A stretch of 64,000 nt of DNA from Setoptus koraiensis (GCA_048013815.1 CM106586.1:12338001-12402000), one strand, 5' to 3'; counted from the first letter of the stretch, positions 25,135 to 38,070 are shown. Numbers and translations are program-made. The notes: generated by a model from the sequence alone, not told the origin.

Positions 25135-25599
25135 ACCTTATGTTGCGTATAATTTATGAGCCAGTAATGGAAAAAAAGAATAGCAAAGCCAGATAGAAGG
25201 ATGCAAATAAAATGCGTGTCTGGTGCGATTTCCATAAATCGCCAATCAAGGCTACCTGATGCTATCTAATGTCCCACACAAGCGATTCGGAGAGGCTTAT
25301 GATTGTATGCATAAGGAACACACTTGTGCCATCAAAAATTTCCATTTTGCCCGTCTAGTATCGTGACAATCTCGAGCGCTTGCGGGAATTCTCTCACTCT
25401 CCATCTATGGCGCAACGAATTTCAAAACCGGTGAATCTTGCACGGCATCAACGAGAAGGAAACTGACAATCTGAGCTGATGAGTTATTATTCGAGCAATT
25501 ATTTATTTTTTTCGATGATAGTCCAGCTAGCAAGCAGAAAGTTGCCAGGCCCCAGTCTGTTTTATCTCCTACGAGAATGCTTGCTTAGTCCGGCGTAAT

Positions 25600-26313
25600 C
25601 TATCTTGCATACGGGTAGAATTTAGCAGTTTTCACCTGATTTTTGTCTGGCACACGGATTCCCTTTCGTTCGTCTATGTAACGACAGACCAACACGGCCG
25701 AATACAGCGGCGAAATAGCCGTATCACTGTTGACAACCAATGTGATGAACGAATTATAACCGATTATCGATTGATGAGCAGCTCGCAAAAGATTCCTTGT
25801 GGCTGCATCGAAATTGAATGGTTGCCTGAACGGCTCACACAAATTCTCGTTTTTGTCAGTAACAAATTTTTGGGCGTTTATCCTATCGGCCAACTTGTCT
25901 TTCAAAGAAAGTCCAACAGTGTAATAGTTCAACAGGTTAGAATTGAATCCGTTTTCCCAATCATCGCGATCAAGTTGCAAACCAGCAACCACGCGACGGA
26001 CCTCACCCATATCTACGGCTGCCGACCTGGGTACTCCTGTGGCCACTTGCAATACCTTCATCATTTGTCGGGGCCAGTGCATGCGTTCGCTTTGGCGCTG
26101 GGCCTCGGTAGCAAAACCTAGAGCTCCCTTAACTTTTCTTCTTAAATCAAATTCTCTCTCGTACCATTTGTCAACTTGTTGATTTATAAGTTGAAATTGC
26201 ATTGCGAAGTCATCTTTCGCCTCACTGACACGAGAAAACAGTTGTATCAAACTGGCTGAAATTGTCAGTACAGTTAACAGCTTTGTCGTTCCATAAATTT
26301 TCTGCATCTTCAC
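25600..26313 (-). CDS. Secreted protein of unknown family
   Basis: A single open frame of 237 residues. The N-terminus has a basic start and a hydrophobic stretch (TKLLTVLTISASLIQLF) that would serve as a signal peptide, with cleavage likely near VSEAK. The rest is mostly predicted helix by composition, with amphipathic stretches (KWYEREFDLRRKVKGALGF, GEVRRVVAGLQLDRDDWENG) and only two cysteines in the mature part (NENLCEP and VLVCRY), which could form one disulfide. The frame is clearly longer than its neighbours and has no low complexity, so I take it as real. I do not recognise the family. It lies 465 bp from the NPC2-like gene in convergent orientation. Confidence 0.6.
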   Translation of the reverse strand: MKMQKIYGTTKLLTVLTISASLIQLFSRVSEAKDDFAMQFQLINQQVDKWYEREFDLRRKVKGALGFATEAQRQSERMHWPRQMMKVLQVATGVPRSAAVDMGEVRRVVAGLQLDRDDWENGFNSNLLNYYTVGLSLKDKLADRINAQKFVTDKNENLCEPFRQPFNFDAATRNLLRAAHQSIIGYNSFITLVVNSDTAISPLYSAVLVCRYIDERKGIRVPDKNQVKTAKFYPYAR

Positions 26314-27154
26314 CTGCTTGCTCTTCTATCGAGTGTCGTGCTACCTATAAAATGGCCTGGGATCTTGGCAGAAAACGTTTGTCGGTAGAGAGTGGCGCAA
26401 AATCTGTAGATTTATTGAATAAATTAATATAATCAAGATCTTCAATTTTCATGCGAGGCGAGAAGAAGCATTCCATTCGAATGCAATGATAAAGACGAAT
26501 ATTGGGCGACTGGAGACGAAAAGTTTTTTTCAGCGGAATCCTCTACTGTACGTCTTTGAGAGAGTATTTTTAGCCAGGCTCAAAAAATATCTCTATCGTG
26601 TCAGAATGCTATCCGACGGCGAATACGAGCCAGAGTCTGAGCGATGTATGCCAAATGGATTGCGTTTCGAAGTCCAACTTCGCACAGGCCTCGAATGCAG
26701 TTGATTCAGAGTCTCGTCATAGAACTCTCGTTGATTTATTTATAACTATTCTATTTTTGATGGTAGCTCAACAGTCTGCAACAATCGGGTAATCATGTGG
26801 TAAATTTATGCAACTACAAGGTAGTTAGCAGCAGCGGTTAGCAGATCTACTGTTAGATCAGCTGTCGATCACCTCATCACTTTAGAAATTCTAATTTTAT
26901 TATGCATCGTTTGTTCAGCTCCAAGGATTTGCCAGGTATTGCGCCAAAGAGCTCACACGTCATGGCAGCCACATACATAGTTATGGTAATTAGTTATGTC
27001 GATTTCATTGAAGACAACGGAAATATGGACTTCCAAACTTGAAAAGTAAACATCAAAAATTATGCGAGAATCCATTTACCGTTGCAATCAAACGCGGAAT
27101 TCACTAGTCATTCAGTTTTTGGTTGTTCTAGCGAATAGCGCCACACCCAGATTC

Positions 27155-28243
27155 TTATGAGACTTCCGGTATAAGTTTATCTTGACTCCGATAAGATGAA
27201 ACACATGATTGCACCAATGTCCACTTCAATAACAGTCGAGAATTCTCATAAATGCTTTGATATCCAATAATATTCATCATTATGATACTTATCGTTTGTG
27301 AATAGTTCAACATCAGACCTACGGAAACACGATATCCCTTCTTCCAAATTGCTTCTATGATGGTATAGAAGCGTCTCACCATGAAAAATACTAAATGAAA
27401 ATAAAATATGTACCAGGGTATGCTGACCCGTCTTCTGATCAACAGCATCACATCACGAGTTTGCATAAGGGTGTCCAAAACGACTGTCATAGGTAGGACG
27501 TTTCTTCTGGCTATCAATAGAGCTATGCGATCTGACACTGCCAATGTTATCCTGTGTATGATATAATATATTGCGATTTGATTACAACAGAATATATGAC
27601 CCTCAAGTATATTCGATAAGGATTGTAAGAGAGATTTTCGTCCAGCAAGATAACCTAAATAAAACCTTGGAAACATTACAACAAACCATATATGAACGAA
27701 ATAGCCATGGTCTCTCATGAATTGTTTCACTTTCCTAGCAGAGTTTTTAAAGATACTTCGACTTTTTCTGCCCGCTGATTGTTCACTGCGGAGGAGAGCT
27801 AATATATCGTCTCCATCATTCTTGTTAAGGATTAAATCAAAGTGATGATAATTCAACACTCCTACCACAAATGTTGCGACACTGCACATGAGTATAGTAA
27901 TGTTCGGAACTATAAACATTGCGAAATATCGAATCATGTCGATTCCAAGTGATTTTCTGGATGAGAGGTAATACTGTTGTTCATTTCGCAACCAAACTTC
28001 TTTGGCGAACATGTTGCTATAAATGACATAACCGTTCAGGAGCAATCGTTGTACAATGTTGATTGCTAGCGAATTGGTTAATTTGAGTGAACCCGTCAGC
28101 CTGAACATCAATTCAATCCAATAAATACGATCTTTCAGTGTTCTTTGCTTTCTCTCATTTTTAACTTTTCTAGAATTGCCAATGCTAGAAATTCCTGGTT
28201 TTCTCTTCGGACATTCGCGATGTTGAGATTCTTTAGCTGCCAT
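27155..28243 (-). CDS. Gustatory-receptor-like 7TM protein
   Basis: A single exon of 362 residues with a basic N-terminus (about 50 residues) and about six to seven hydrophobic segments: near MIRYFAMFIVPNITILMCSV, VATFVVGVLNYHHF, YFVHIWFVVMFPRFYLGYL, FCCNQIAIYYIIHRI, YIFYFHLVFFMVRRF and TISIIMMNIIGYQSIY. The pattern, length and basic loops fit the insect/chelicerate gustatory receptor family (7tm_7), which act as ligand-gated cation channels in sensory membranes. The family's C-terminal TYhhhhhQF motif is not seen; the frame ends with LLLKWTLVQSC and a short hydrophilic tail, so a short last exon could be missing or the gene may be divergent. Other multi-pass families cannot be excluded. Confidence 0.5.
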   Translation of the reverse strand: MAAKESQHRECPKRKPGISSIGNSRKVKNERKQRTLKDRIYWIELMFRLTGSLKLTNSLAINIVQRLLLNGYVIYSNMFAKEVWLRNEQQYYLSSRKSLGIDMIRYFAMFIVPNITILMCSVATFVVGVLNYHHFDLILNKNDGDDILALLRSEQSAGRKSRSIFKNSARKVKQFMRDHGYFVHIWFVVMFPRFYLGYLAGRKSLLQSLSNILEGHIFCCNQIAIYYIIHRITLAVSDRIALLIARRNVLPMTVVLDTLMQTRDVMLLIRRRVSIPWYIFYFHLVFFMVRRFYTIIEAIWKKGYRVSVGLMLNYSQTISIIMMNIIGYQSIYENSRLLLKWTLVQSCVSSYRSQDKLIPEVS

Positions 28244-30074
28244 TCTCTATCATCTATTTTTTTTTTAATTTGTGTTCTTTGATATAGTAGCTCAACATAA
28301 TAATGTCTTGCTAACTTGACAAACTCGATTTGGTGAGGTTTTTCCGAACAGTATATTCCTAAGATTCGAGATTATCGCAGTGAATCTACTTGTCTCCGAT
28401 ATTTTATGCACGTCAATTGCGTGCATAAAAATATAAATTGTATAGCTCCTGGCTCAATATTGAGTTTGCTCCATGTTTGGCCTGTCAAGAGTTGAGGCAA
28501 GCATTTGTGTGATGAGATCACTAATGGGCTATTTCTTGCTTAATTTCTTGCATTCCAACATTGCTTGTGAACTATTCTCGATACTGGAAACGCAGAGGAT
28601 GGAAATGAAAAATAAGTTCATTACGTGACAATCGACTCCTACACTACTCAGGTATATCTTGAACGACACTTTTTGGTAGACGGTTACGCTCAATCTCTCA
28701 CGGTTACTATATTTTAACGTTTCGTATCGATCTGGTTGGTCTCTAACTTTGTTTGTCTTCTTCCTTGGTTAGTATTATAATCAAAACTCACACCATGTCA
28801 TATCTAATAGCGTTGTCAGTAAAATAGAAGCTATGAGTTTTGCCTTAGCCTACATCCGAGTTCTAGAGAAACTAATAAAAGAAAGAGTGCAAGACCCAGA
28901 AGCATTTATTAGCACTTCGCCTAATCTTTTCACAAACATCTTCGACGAGGATAACGTCGAATGGTGGGACAACCTTGAATGATTCACAGGTATATTTTGT
29001 GCGATGTTTTTTGGTAGATGATTGCGCTCCATTGAAGAATAGTCTTCGCAGAACTATTCCATTGAGCGTGAATGTTCTGGTGCCATGTCATAGAGCCTGG
29101 TATGCCATTAGACATATTGGTGGATATACCCGCTTAGAATCGCTTTGAATGGGATCCGGACGTCAGATATTTCGGTTACTATATATCGCTTGCTCAGATC
29201 ATTTAGGGTCAATTTTTCGAAATGTCAAACTGAATTGAATTGATGGTGCGACGCTCTCAATCGGCGTCTGGATAGGAGCGCAATATCGATGAATTCATAC
29301 CATAAATTTGGGGGTTTCTATAATAGAATATGCAGAAAATCGGTCTCGAAAATCGATTTAAACCTATGGGATCCAAATGACGAATGTTCGCTTCGGACTC
29401 GAGTTTATTACCCTACAGATGCCCATAGGCTTTACTCCGGGGATTTTGAATGCTATAATCGTTGTCTTACAGATGAGATGACACAGACCCGTCTTGTCAG
29501 CAGTCGGCCCTTTTAGTCAACTATGCTAGTGTATTATGAGACCCCTTGAAATTCCAGCAAAAATAAGTCAATCGCTCAGATCAGGAGTGGCGCGCAATGG
29601 CACCCAAATAATTAGATCCCGGCCATAGAGACGGGTGCACAACTAATGTTGACAATGCCATAATGGGTAGACTGTCTCACTGGTGAGGTAGATCTCTTCG
29701 GCAAAACTCTGATTCCAACATGACTCAAGCCTTTTTCAGTTCTCCTGTTTCGGGAGTCAACGAAAAGTTGTTGTTTCCCGAAAAAAAGCCTGATTTTTGA
29801 GATTTCTGACCTCGAAAATGACAGCATCATCCGCCTTTTCCGCTGTCTCCGGGCAAAGCGAGCACTGAATAGAAAAATGAAAATTCTTGTGACAGTACTG
29901 TCGGAATTGGCGTCATAGAGAAATGGGTTCCTCTGTTTAACAGAATCTGTTATTCACAATTGTGAGACAAATGGCCATTTATTATTATTATTGTTACACT
30001 GTAGTGCTGCTATAATTAGTCGTGTGGTTGCGCAATCTTTGATTGAGTCGGTCGATGCGAGCCGAACTGAAGTG
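28244..30074. other. AT-rich intergenic region with diverged internal repeat
   Basis: No domain recognised. A hairpin lies at 28402-28430 (TTTTATGCACG / CGTGCATAAAA around TCAATTG). A segment near 28651-28700 (CAGGTATAT...TTTTTGGTAGA...GCTC) recurs in diverged form near 28987-29036, and a GGTTACTATAT word follows both, so the region may contain an old local duplication. A short frame at 28833-28982 is listed separately. AATAAA-like signals on the minus strand near 29975 could serve the homeobox gene. Confidence 0.5.
28833..28982 (+). CDS. Possible small ORF, 49 residues
   Basis: ATG to stop, starting MSFALAYIRVLEKLIKERVQ and ending EDNVEWWDNLE. The composition (acidic, aromatic C-terminus) is unlike the surrounding random frames, but the length is within chance and no homologue is recognised. 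It lies between two diverged repeats. Weak call. Confidence 0.2.
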   Translation: MSFALAYIRVLEKLIKERVQDPEAFISTSPNLFTNIFDEDNVEWWDNLE

Positions 30075-33000
30075 TCAGACGATGCGCAAGAATCCGCCCT
30101 TATTGTACCAATCCATACTGGCCTGCATTGTTGCGACCTCGTGCTCGCTGGTTGTGGCGCGATTATGATTGTCGTGATGCTGATGCAACGGATTGAGTAT
30201 ATTGCTGTTGCTCTGTTGATGCGATTGGTTCATGGGGCCCAAATGATGTTCCATGTGATGATGCTGATTGTGCAAATTGTGCGATTGGTGATGGTGCTGC
30301 GACGCAGACTGGTGGTGCAAATGATGATGATGAGGATGATGTGAATTCAGGTGATGATGATAAGCCAAATGGTGATTGGTTTGTTGGTTGCCGGCTGGCG
30401 CCGATGCGTCGGTGTGGGTCGCTCGCGCCAACAGAGACGATTGCTGTTGTTGCTGTTCCGTATAATTGAGATGTTGTTGTTGTTGTTGTTGTTGTTGCTG
30501 TTGTTCCTCTAGGCCGAGCTGAAAATTGGCCGCTTGCTGCTGATAGGCGTTCGACGAGGTCGCGTTCGACGCGTTCGAAGACGAGTGCTGCGCGTACTGA
30601 GTGACCAGCGCCGAGTGGATCTGCTGCTGACCACTCAGCGATCCGTTGTCGGCCTGTTGTGGCGGCTGCTGCTGGCTCAGGTGATGCTGTTGCTGGTGAC
30701 TGTTGTGGCTCAGGTGATGTTGCGGCTGCTGATTAATGCCCAGAATGCCCGCGCTCAACCCGTTGCTCGCGCTCGACGAGCGGTAATGCACCGCGGGCTT
30801 GCCGGCCTGGTGATGATGGTGCGTGTTGAAGGCGCGCGCCGCTACCGCGGCCGCGGCGGCCGCCGCCGCCACCGTTGCGCTGACCGCCGACGACACCGCG
30901 CTTGCATTTTGTCCGGCGCCGCCCGAACAGTGGCTCAGCGGAGACGCGCCCAGCGAGTTGCCCGAGTGGCTCACCACTAGTCTGTGCGGCGACAGCGACG
31001 ACGGCGACGGAGTGGTCAGTCCGTCGCCGCTGCTGCTTGCGTAATCCGCCGCTGCAGCGTTGGTTGCACAATCGTTGCCGGTCCGACGCTGCGAAGAGCC
31101 GCCGGTCAGCTGATTTCTGTTGTGGTGCAAATCACTTGTTGTTGCTGCTTGCTGGCCGCATTGATCGCCGGCGTCGCCCGGCTGCCCGTTGGCAGCGGAA
31201 TCCGCGCCGGCCTTGTCCGAATTGGCGACGCCGAATTGCGAGTAAAGGTTGTGCGTCATGGCCATGGGCTGATAATACGCTTGCTGCTGGCTGAACTGCT
31301 GCTGCTGCTGTTGCTGATGATAAGCGTCTTGCTGGTGATTGAACAGCGCCGAGTCCGTCGGGCAAAACGCGGCCGGGCCGGTCGAGTTGCCGTTGCCCGA
31401 CAGTTGGTACTGCTGCTGCTGAACATTGTGGTGGTGCGCGCTGACGCCGTAACTGGCCGACAGGTGCTGCTGGTCCGAGTCGTCCGAGCCGGACGATTGA
31501 ACGGCCTTGTGATTGTGATGGCGATACCCGCCGACGCTGTTGTTGTTGTTGTTGTTGTCCGTGCTAGAGCAAAGCTGACCGCTGTCCGAGTTGCTGTTGC
31601 GACTGGCCAACAACCTTATGTCGTCCGATTGTCCAGTTAGCGAGTTATAAAGCTGCTGTTGCTGATTGTGATGGTTCGATGGCGCGAAACAGGCCTCATT
31701 TGTGTTTCTGTCCACGGGGTTGTTGTTGTTGTTGTTGTTGTCGCCGCTTGTTGTTGCCGAACTTGTGGTTGTTGTTGTCGTGCTCGGTGTTGCGCAATAA
31801 TTGTTGCTGCCGGCACCCATCGATTGAGCCGAAGCTGCCGAGCTTCTGCTCGACAGGCACGCGCCAGCCGTACCTGTCAAAGTGGCGCTCATTGGCTGAT
31901 TGTGATTTGTTGTTGATTGCATCATTTGTTGATGATTTGTCGCGCCACTATAAGCACCGGCTGGGCCGTGGCTAGACGCCGTCAAACCGGCCAGCTTGTT
32001 ACTGTTGTTGCCAATATTGCCCAATTGCTTAGTATTGTTTGCGGACGCGCCGGGGTGCGCACTCACGGCCGCATGATGATGATACATGCTCCAAATTAGC
32101 GACGACGAGGCGCACGCACCCAGCAAGGGGGGCGACGCCAGCGCCTTGTGAAGTTGTTTCTCCTGTTTCCGGTATTTGGCGCGCCTGTTCTGGAACCACA
32201 CCTATAATGTGTTTTTGTCATTTGCATATTATTATCATTTGCATATTAGTACATCATCACAACAGCGACTCAAATTTTCATGTCATTGTCATGGTCATTA
32301 TCATTGACAATCGTCGCCGGTTGTCCGATCGGCGTGACAGCGATGGCCGGAGCAAGCGAAAATCGATCGCTAGGTGCGCAATTTGTGGTTGGTTGCCGCA
32401 CAAACAAAAGTCAGTCGCTCACGGACAACGCACAAACGCCGGGCGCCCCGACAAGGGAGCAGGACTTTTGGCGCTCATCTCGCGTCACCGGATGCCGATC
32501 ACTGTTTGCATGCAGTCGCTATACTCACCTGTATCCGTGCCTCGTTCAACTTGGTCAGTCGAGCCAGCTCCTCGCGGCAATAAATGTCGGGATAGTGGCT
32601 CTTGGCGAAGGCCGTCTCCAGTTCTTGCAGTTGCTCCTGAGTGAACGTCGTTCTGTGGCGTCGGCGGGCCGTCGTCGGTGCATGATTAGTTTTGATTATA
32701 GACGACGTGTTGTTGTTGCCGTTGTTGTTGCCGTTGTTGTTGTTGCCGTTGTTGTTGTTGTGGTGCGCTGAAACAACACTATTGCTGTTTGTTGTGAGAA
32801 AGTTGTCTGAAATTGCATTCAATTGCTGCTTGCCATGGAAAACGAGCGGGGGTGGAGCGGGGCGATTGGCTTGAGCTACGTTGTTGTTGTTGTTGTCGCC
32901 GTTGTTGCTGTTGTTGCCGTTGTTGTTGTTGTTGCCATTGTTGCTGTTGTTGCTGTTGTTGCCGCTGTTGTTGCTGTTGACGCTGGGCAGACCCACGTGA

Positions 33001-34178
33001 GCCCTGCCGTTCGAGCCGTGCAGTTGATGCTGCTGCTGCTGCGAGTGATGATGGGCCACCACGTCCTGATAATGGCTTGCGCTGCCATATAATCCGTTCA
33101 GCGCGGCCTTGCTGGCCGCTGAACTGGCCAACGACGAGCTTGGCAACTTTTGTTTGCCACTTGTCGTGCCGCTGCCGCCGCTCTGCTGTCTTCTGACGCC
33201 GCTGTGGCCAGCCAGCGAGCCTTGTCTCGAGTTGGGGCCCTTCGTTTGAGACGTGGCAGTGCCAGCTTCCGGTTGCGGTGCACCAGCTGCTGTGCTGCTG
33301 GCTGGCAACGATGGTGTTTTGGCTTGATGACCGGCGATTTGAGCCACCATTGAGGATGGCGAAGATGACGAAGACGATGACGACGACGACGAGGATGACG
33401 ACGTTGACGACGACGACGATTTGGCGGTTGAATGTTGCATGAAGCTGTGATTACTTTTATAAGCTTTGTGATGCAACGACGAGCTTGCGGCGCTTGTCGA
33501 CGATGACGAACTCGATGACGATGTGGACGACGACGAGCAACGAGATAGGCGAGATTCCTTTGTTTGCTGACCAGTGGCGACTGTTGTTGCCGTTGTTGTT
33601 GCTGTTGTTGCTGCTGTTGTTGTTGCTGTTGTTGTTGCTGTTGTTGTTGCTGTTGTTGTTGCTGTTGTTGTTGCTGTTGTTATTGTTGTTATAGGCGGCC
33701 CGTTACTATTGCTGAATGGAGCATCAGTGATGCAGTTGGCGGTTATCGCGCCATTAGTCGTGTTACTATTATAGGTCTTGGTGTTTGTTTGCTGTGCTGC
33801 CGCTGTTGTTGCTGTTGTTACTGTTGTCGTTGCTGTTGCGTCACTTGCGCCACTTGTGTCCGACGATCGACTCTCTGGTCTGTCGGCGACCACGATTTGT
33901 CCACGCTGCAATTGCAGTTTATCGCTGCCAGCAGTTGTTGTGTCAATTTGTGTTGTATTATTCGCTGATTTGTGTGATTGGTGTGAAATATCCGTCGACT
34001 TTTGAGCCTCCTCTTGCTGCTGCTGTCTGCTGGTCAGCTGACAAGTTGACTGATTGTTATCGGCTCGTGGTTGGTCGCACCCGGTAGCAGTGGCCAGTTT
34101 AGTGCTGGCGTCAGCTGATTGGGCTTCGATGACACTATGACAGTTGCTGGGTGATTCACTAGGCACGCCAGCAATCAT
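30075..34178 (-). CDS. Paired-like homeobox transcription factor (Prop1/unc-42-like), two exons
   Basis: Exon 1 is 32529-34178 (550 residues) and exon 2 is 30075-32201 (708 residues), with a 327-bp intron. The donor is ATACAG|GTGAGT and the acceptor CATTATAG|GTGTGG. The homeodomain (about residues 505-564) starts [20 protein letters not shown], continues [19 protein letters not shown] and joins at ...[22 protein letters not shown]. The intron falls between homeodomain positions 46 and 47, a classic site in paired-class genes, and residue 50 is Q. The [13 protein letters not shown] extension and [12 protein letters not shown] start match my memory of Prop1/unc-42 (CG32532-type) proteins, neuronal or pituitary fate regulators; other prd-like assignments are possible. 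Both flanks of the homeodomain are extreme low complexity: T/A, S, N, Q, H and A runs, at about 1258 residues total, much longer than usual. The start codon is the most upstream in the frame; further 5' exons may exist. Confidence 0.85.
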
Positions 34179-37100
34179 TATCGAGCCACCGATTACGTCA
34201 GTCAGCGACGGTTTGTTAGTTGCCGACAGTCAATCGCGTATGCCAAACAATTAATGTGAGTGAGATCGGGTGAAATTGGTTGTCCGCTTGCTGGCCTGTG
34301 CGAGCCTGTGTGGATCAGCTGAACAGCGAGAATTACCATTAGTTGTCATTGGTCAGTATTGGTCAAGTGAGTGATGAGTTTCTACAGGCGACAATGGCAG
34401 CAGTTGTGACAGCAACCGTTCGCTTGTCACTGTGTCTAGACATGGCGTGATTAGGCCCATTTCTGGCTTTGTCAGAGCCCGCGACTCGTGCTCACCTGTC
34501 GTGTGACACACGACAGGTGAGACGGCACGACGGGTGAGACGACTTGACAGGTGAGACGACACGACGGGTGTGAGTTGCCAATTAGGGGATCGATGCGGGA
34601 TCAGTTTAAAAGTGTCCACAGTCAATGTGCGGGCCGCAATTGTTAGCTGGCGCTCAAATTGTCTCGTTGTTGTTGTTATTGTTGCGGCGCAACTATAACC
34701 AGTGTGTCAGCCAGACATAACGTGGCCGGCACAGCGGGCACAGGCTAATCGAATGAGGCCCGCGCCCCTTCGGAGGCCGGCGATTGACGAGCGGCAATAA
34801 TGACGCAATGATGATATTTTGTGTGTGTGTGTGTGTTTTATAGGTGAGGCGCGCAAATTAGTGCCGATACAAACACACGCACACTGACAAGCCGCATGAC
34901 ACGAATATGCAGCGCTGCAGCCAGCTGACTCCGGCCGCCTGCTACAATGTTACATTCTGTCCTATATCAAGCCGCTTTGAGGCCCCTGCAACGGTCGCCT
35001 GGCGCTTGTATATCGGTTGCGTAACGGCGCTACAACGGTTGCGAAACGGCCGTATACGGCGCTATTGTTGCGCCGCTTGTTACGTAACTGGGCGCCGCGT
35101 TGCAAATTAATCGAATTTACAACTGGTCTCGCCATTATTGCCATCATGGCGGCCATGGTTGGCGCGTGTATATAGTGCGCGTATGTGGCGCCAGTGTATA
35201 CATGTTTATATATACACGTTGTGCGATATGTTGTGGCGATAATAACCGCGCCAATAACAAGCGCCAACAAATTGCCCGCGCCCCCGTCATGTATCTGCCA
35301 CGTATACCTCGGCCGCTCGGTCGCCGGGTAACCGCTATAATACCGCCGAGTTGCCGTTATGTACCCGTTATGTTACCGTTATGTTACCGTTATGATAGCG
35401 CCATGTTATCGTTATGTTGCACTTGCCCCGCACTATATACATACATTCTATATACATATTACGTAAACAGTATATATATGTGTGCCGTGTATACACTGTT
35501 TAGGTACGCGGCTCGACGTGTGCGCGTGCCGCGCACCGCGTTACACGTGCCGGGCATGACTAAACTAAATCAACTGGCAATTATCCCGCGGCGGCGACGG
35601 CACATCGCACATTATCATTGTAGCGTGCGCGTCACTGGCTAGCTCGCTGGACGGCTCTCACAACTGGCTCAAAGCTCTCGCAACTGGCGCATAGTTCTCG
35701 CAACTGGCACATAGCTCTCACAACTGGCACATAGCTGTCACAGGGCGGCCAAGGGCGGCACAGACTGTGCCGGCGCGCCATATGCAACGTGCGACGTGAC
35801 GGCCCGTGGTTGATATAGGCGCAGTTGTGGCGCGCGTATATCAACCTGCGCTGTATTATCAGTACAGTATTGACAGTGCAGTATTATGCAACTTGTATAT
35901 CGCACTGCCCACAATGATACATGTAACACGATCGCCGGTATGGCACGAGTCGACACCTCGAGACGGCTCGTATCGATTGGCACGAGATTGGCACGCGATT
36001 CGCACGGGATACCCGCGACATTGCGCAACATCCGGCGTGCGATTCGGCAATTTTGCAATTTTTGGAAAAATCGCGACATTCGGGCTGCCTGCGATATTCG
36101 GGCTGTCGAAGACGACGAGACCCCCTCAAATGTTATGTGTACTCACCTGTCGAGCAGCGTCAATTGGAGTGAGCTGTTGCGAATCCTTTGTGCTTCACGA
36201 GTGGCGCAAGTCGAGGCAAGCGAAGCGTCGCGTCGGTGCTGTCCGGCAGTGGCCCGAATCACGCCAGTGTTTGTCGTAATCAGCACAGGTAGTTGATTGT
36301 TGCGTGGGCGTGCAGCTATCGAGGCGACACCACCGTTTATGTTTTGTGTTATGGTCGCTGTTTTATGTTGGGGCGTTTTGGCGGGCCGGCGTTTCAACTT
36401 GCGTAGCGCCCACAACCGATGCTGGCGAGACGCCAGCAATCCAATTGCAAAGTTGATCTAATTTGGGCCTGTTTGCGGTGCTCGCCGTTGCCGCTGTTAA
36501 TTTGAGCGTATTCACGAGCGTAGTCACAACAAAAGTTAATTAGTCGCCCCCAATGATGAGTGTGTGTGAAACTGAACAGTGGCAGTGAGTTAAAAAGTGA
36601 CGACCGTGCTGTCCTATAATAAGCTAAGCAAGTTGTGCGTGCGCGTGATTACTATAATTAGGTTTTGTTATTAATTGTGTGATTAGTTAGTTAGCTGGTT
36701 GTTTGGTGCGTGCGCGTGCCTTCATGTAACTGTGTGTTGTTATGTAACTGCTTGCGTAACTGCCGCTGCCGCTGACGCAATGTTGGCTTATGGGTAACTG
36801 CTTATGGGTAACTGCTTATGGGTAACTGCTGCAATAATCGCGTTGCATATTAATAAAACCAAATTGAACTATACACAGGATGACTTATGGATAAGTGTGC
36901 GCGTGCTAACATGATTGAATCACATTCATCATTGGCACACTGGCCGAGTGGGGCGCGCTCACGGCTTGCAAACTGATGAATTTGATTAAATTGATCAATT
37001 ACACACACGCGCCTTGCTGCTGTTGCTGTTGTTGTTGTTGTTGTTGTTGTTGTTATATTAATTTATAATAGATTGAATTCAATCATGAGAATGATAAAAA

Positions 37101-37417
37101 GATTAACTCAATAAATTTACTTTGCTGCTCTCCTCTGGCGGCTGCGGGCTAACGGGGGCGCCCACTACTGGCTGGTGGCGAGTGACTGCGCCAGCACCGA
37201 CGACACTTTTATCATGGTCATGTAATCACTTTGCACTATTTTGATGATAACTCTATGTCTGTTGTTGGCGGGCGAAAAACAGATCAGATGCGCACACTCA
37301 CTGCCGGCCGACGGCGCAACATACACAACGGGCCATTATGTAACATAATAATAGACTGCACTGCATGGAATAGAATAGAGAGTGATTATGTACTTGGCGG
37401 CGGCTACAAATAAACGG

Positions 37418-37461
<44 letters not shown>

Positions 37462-37973
37462 TCGCTCTCTCGCTGCGTGCGAGCTCGTGTGGGCCAAAAT
37501 TTGATTTTAATGAAAAGATTCTTTTTATGAGTTTATCGCTTCTTTGGGACGCTTCATTTGTTGTTGTTTGCTGCTCGCCAGCGCCGCTATTACTATGCGA
37601 TACTATGCCAATAGAGCGCCAATAACGTGACCAATATAGGCGCTGGCTTCGTCGTCGTCGGCCAGCAAGCCAACAAGCTGACAGGCCGACAGGCCGACAA
37701 CAAGCCAGCGTGTGAGCGCATGCGTCGCCACCAGCTCCGGCCAGCCAGTGGGTGCAATATTGGTGCTGGCGTGCTATATGGCTGCTGGCAAAGCGCCCCC
37801 GAACGTCTGCATACGCGTACACAATCGATGTGCATAACTGCGTGTATCCCGCTCACTATATGAATGTCACAAAATTAATTTTGATCAATTTTGTCCTATA
37901 ATGCAACGGCGAGCCAGCCGCTGCTGCTGCCGCTCAGGTGACGAGTGCCAGTTGACCGACACAACGACACAGC

Positions 37974-38070
37974 GATGCAATGACACAATGACGCTATGAC
38001 GCAACGACGTTATGACGCAACGACGCTATGACGCCATGACGCTATGACGCAATGACGCAATGACGCAACA
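37974..38070. repeat. 9-10-bp array of TGACGCAA-like units
   Basis: About nine to ten copies of TGACGCAAYG/TGACGCTATG at 9-10-bp spacing. TGACGCAA resembles a bZIP (CREB/ATF with C/EBP half-site) binding word, repeated about once per DNA turn. Confidence 0.8.

Noticed and set aside
30534-31640. Plus-strand R/V/L-rich frames opposite the homeobox exon 2
   Set aside because: Shadows of the H/Q/A-rich coding strand.
36785-36830. TGGGTAACTGCTTA array as a telomere-like repeat
   Set aside because: The unit is not TTAGG or TTAGGG and it lies inside other non-telomeric DNA; only a local tandem array.
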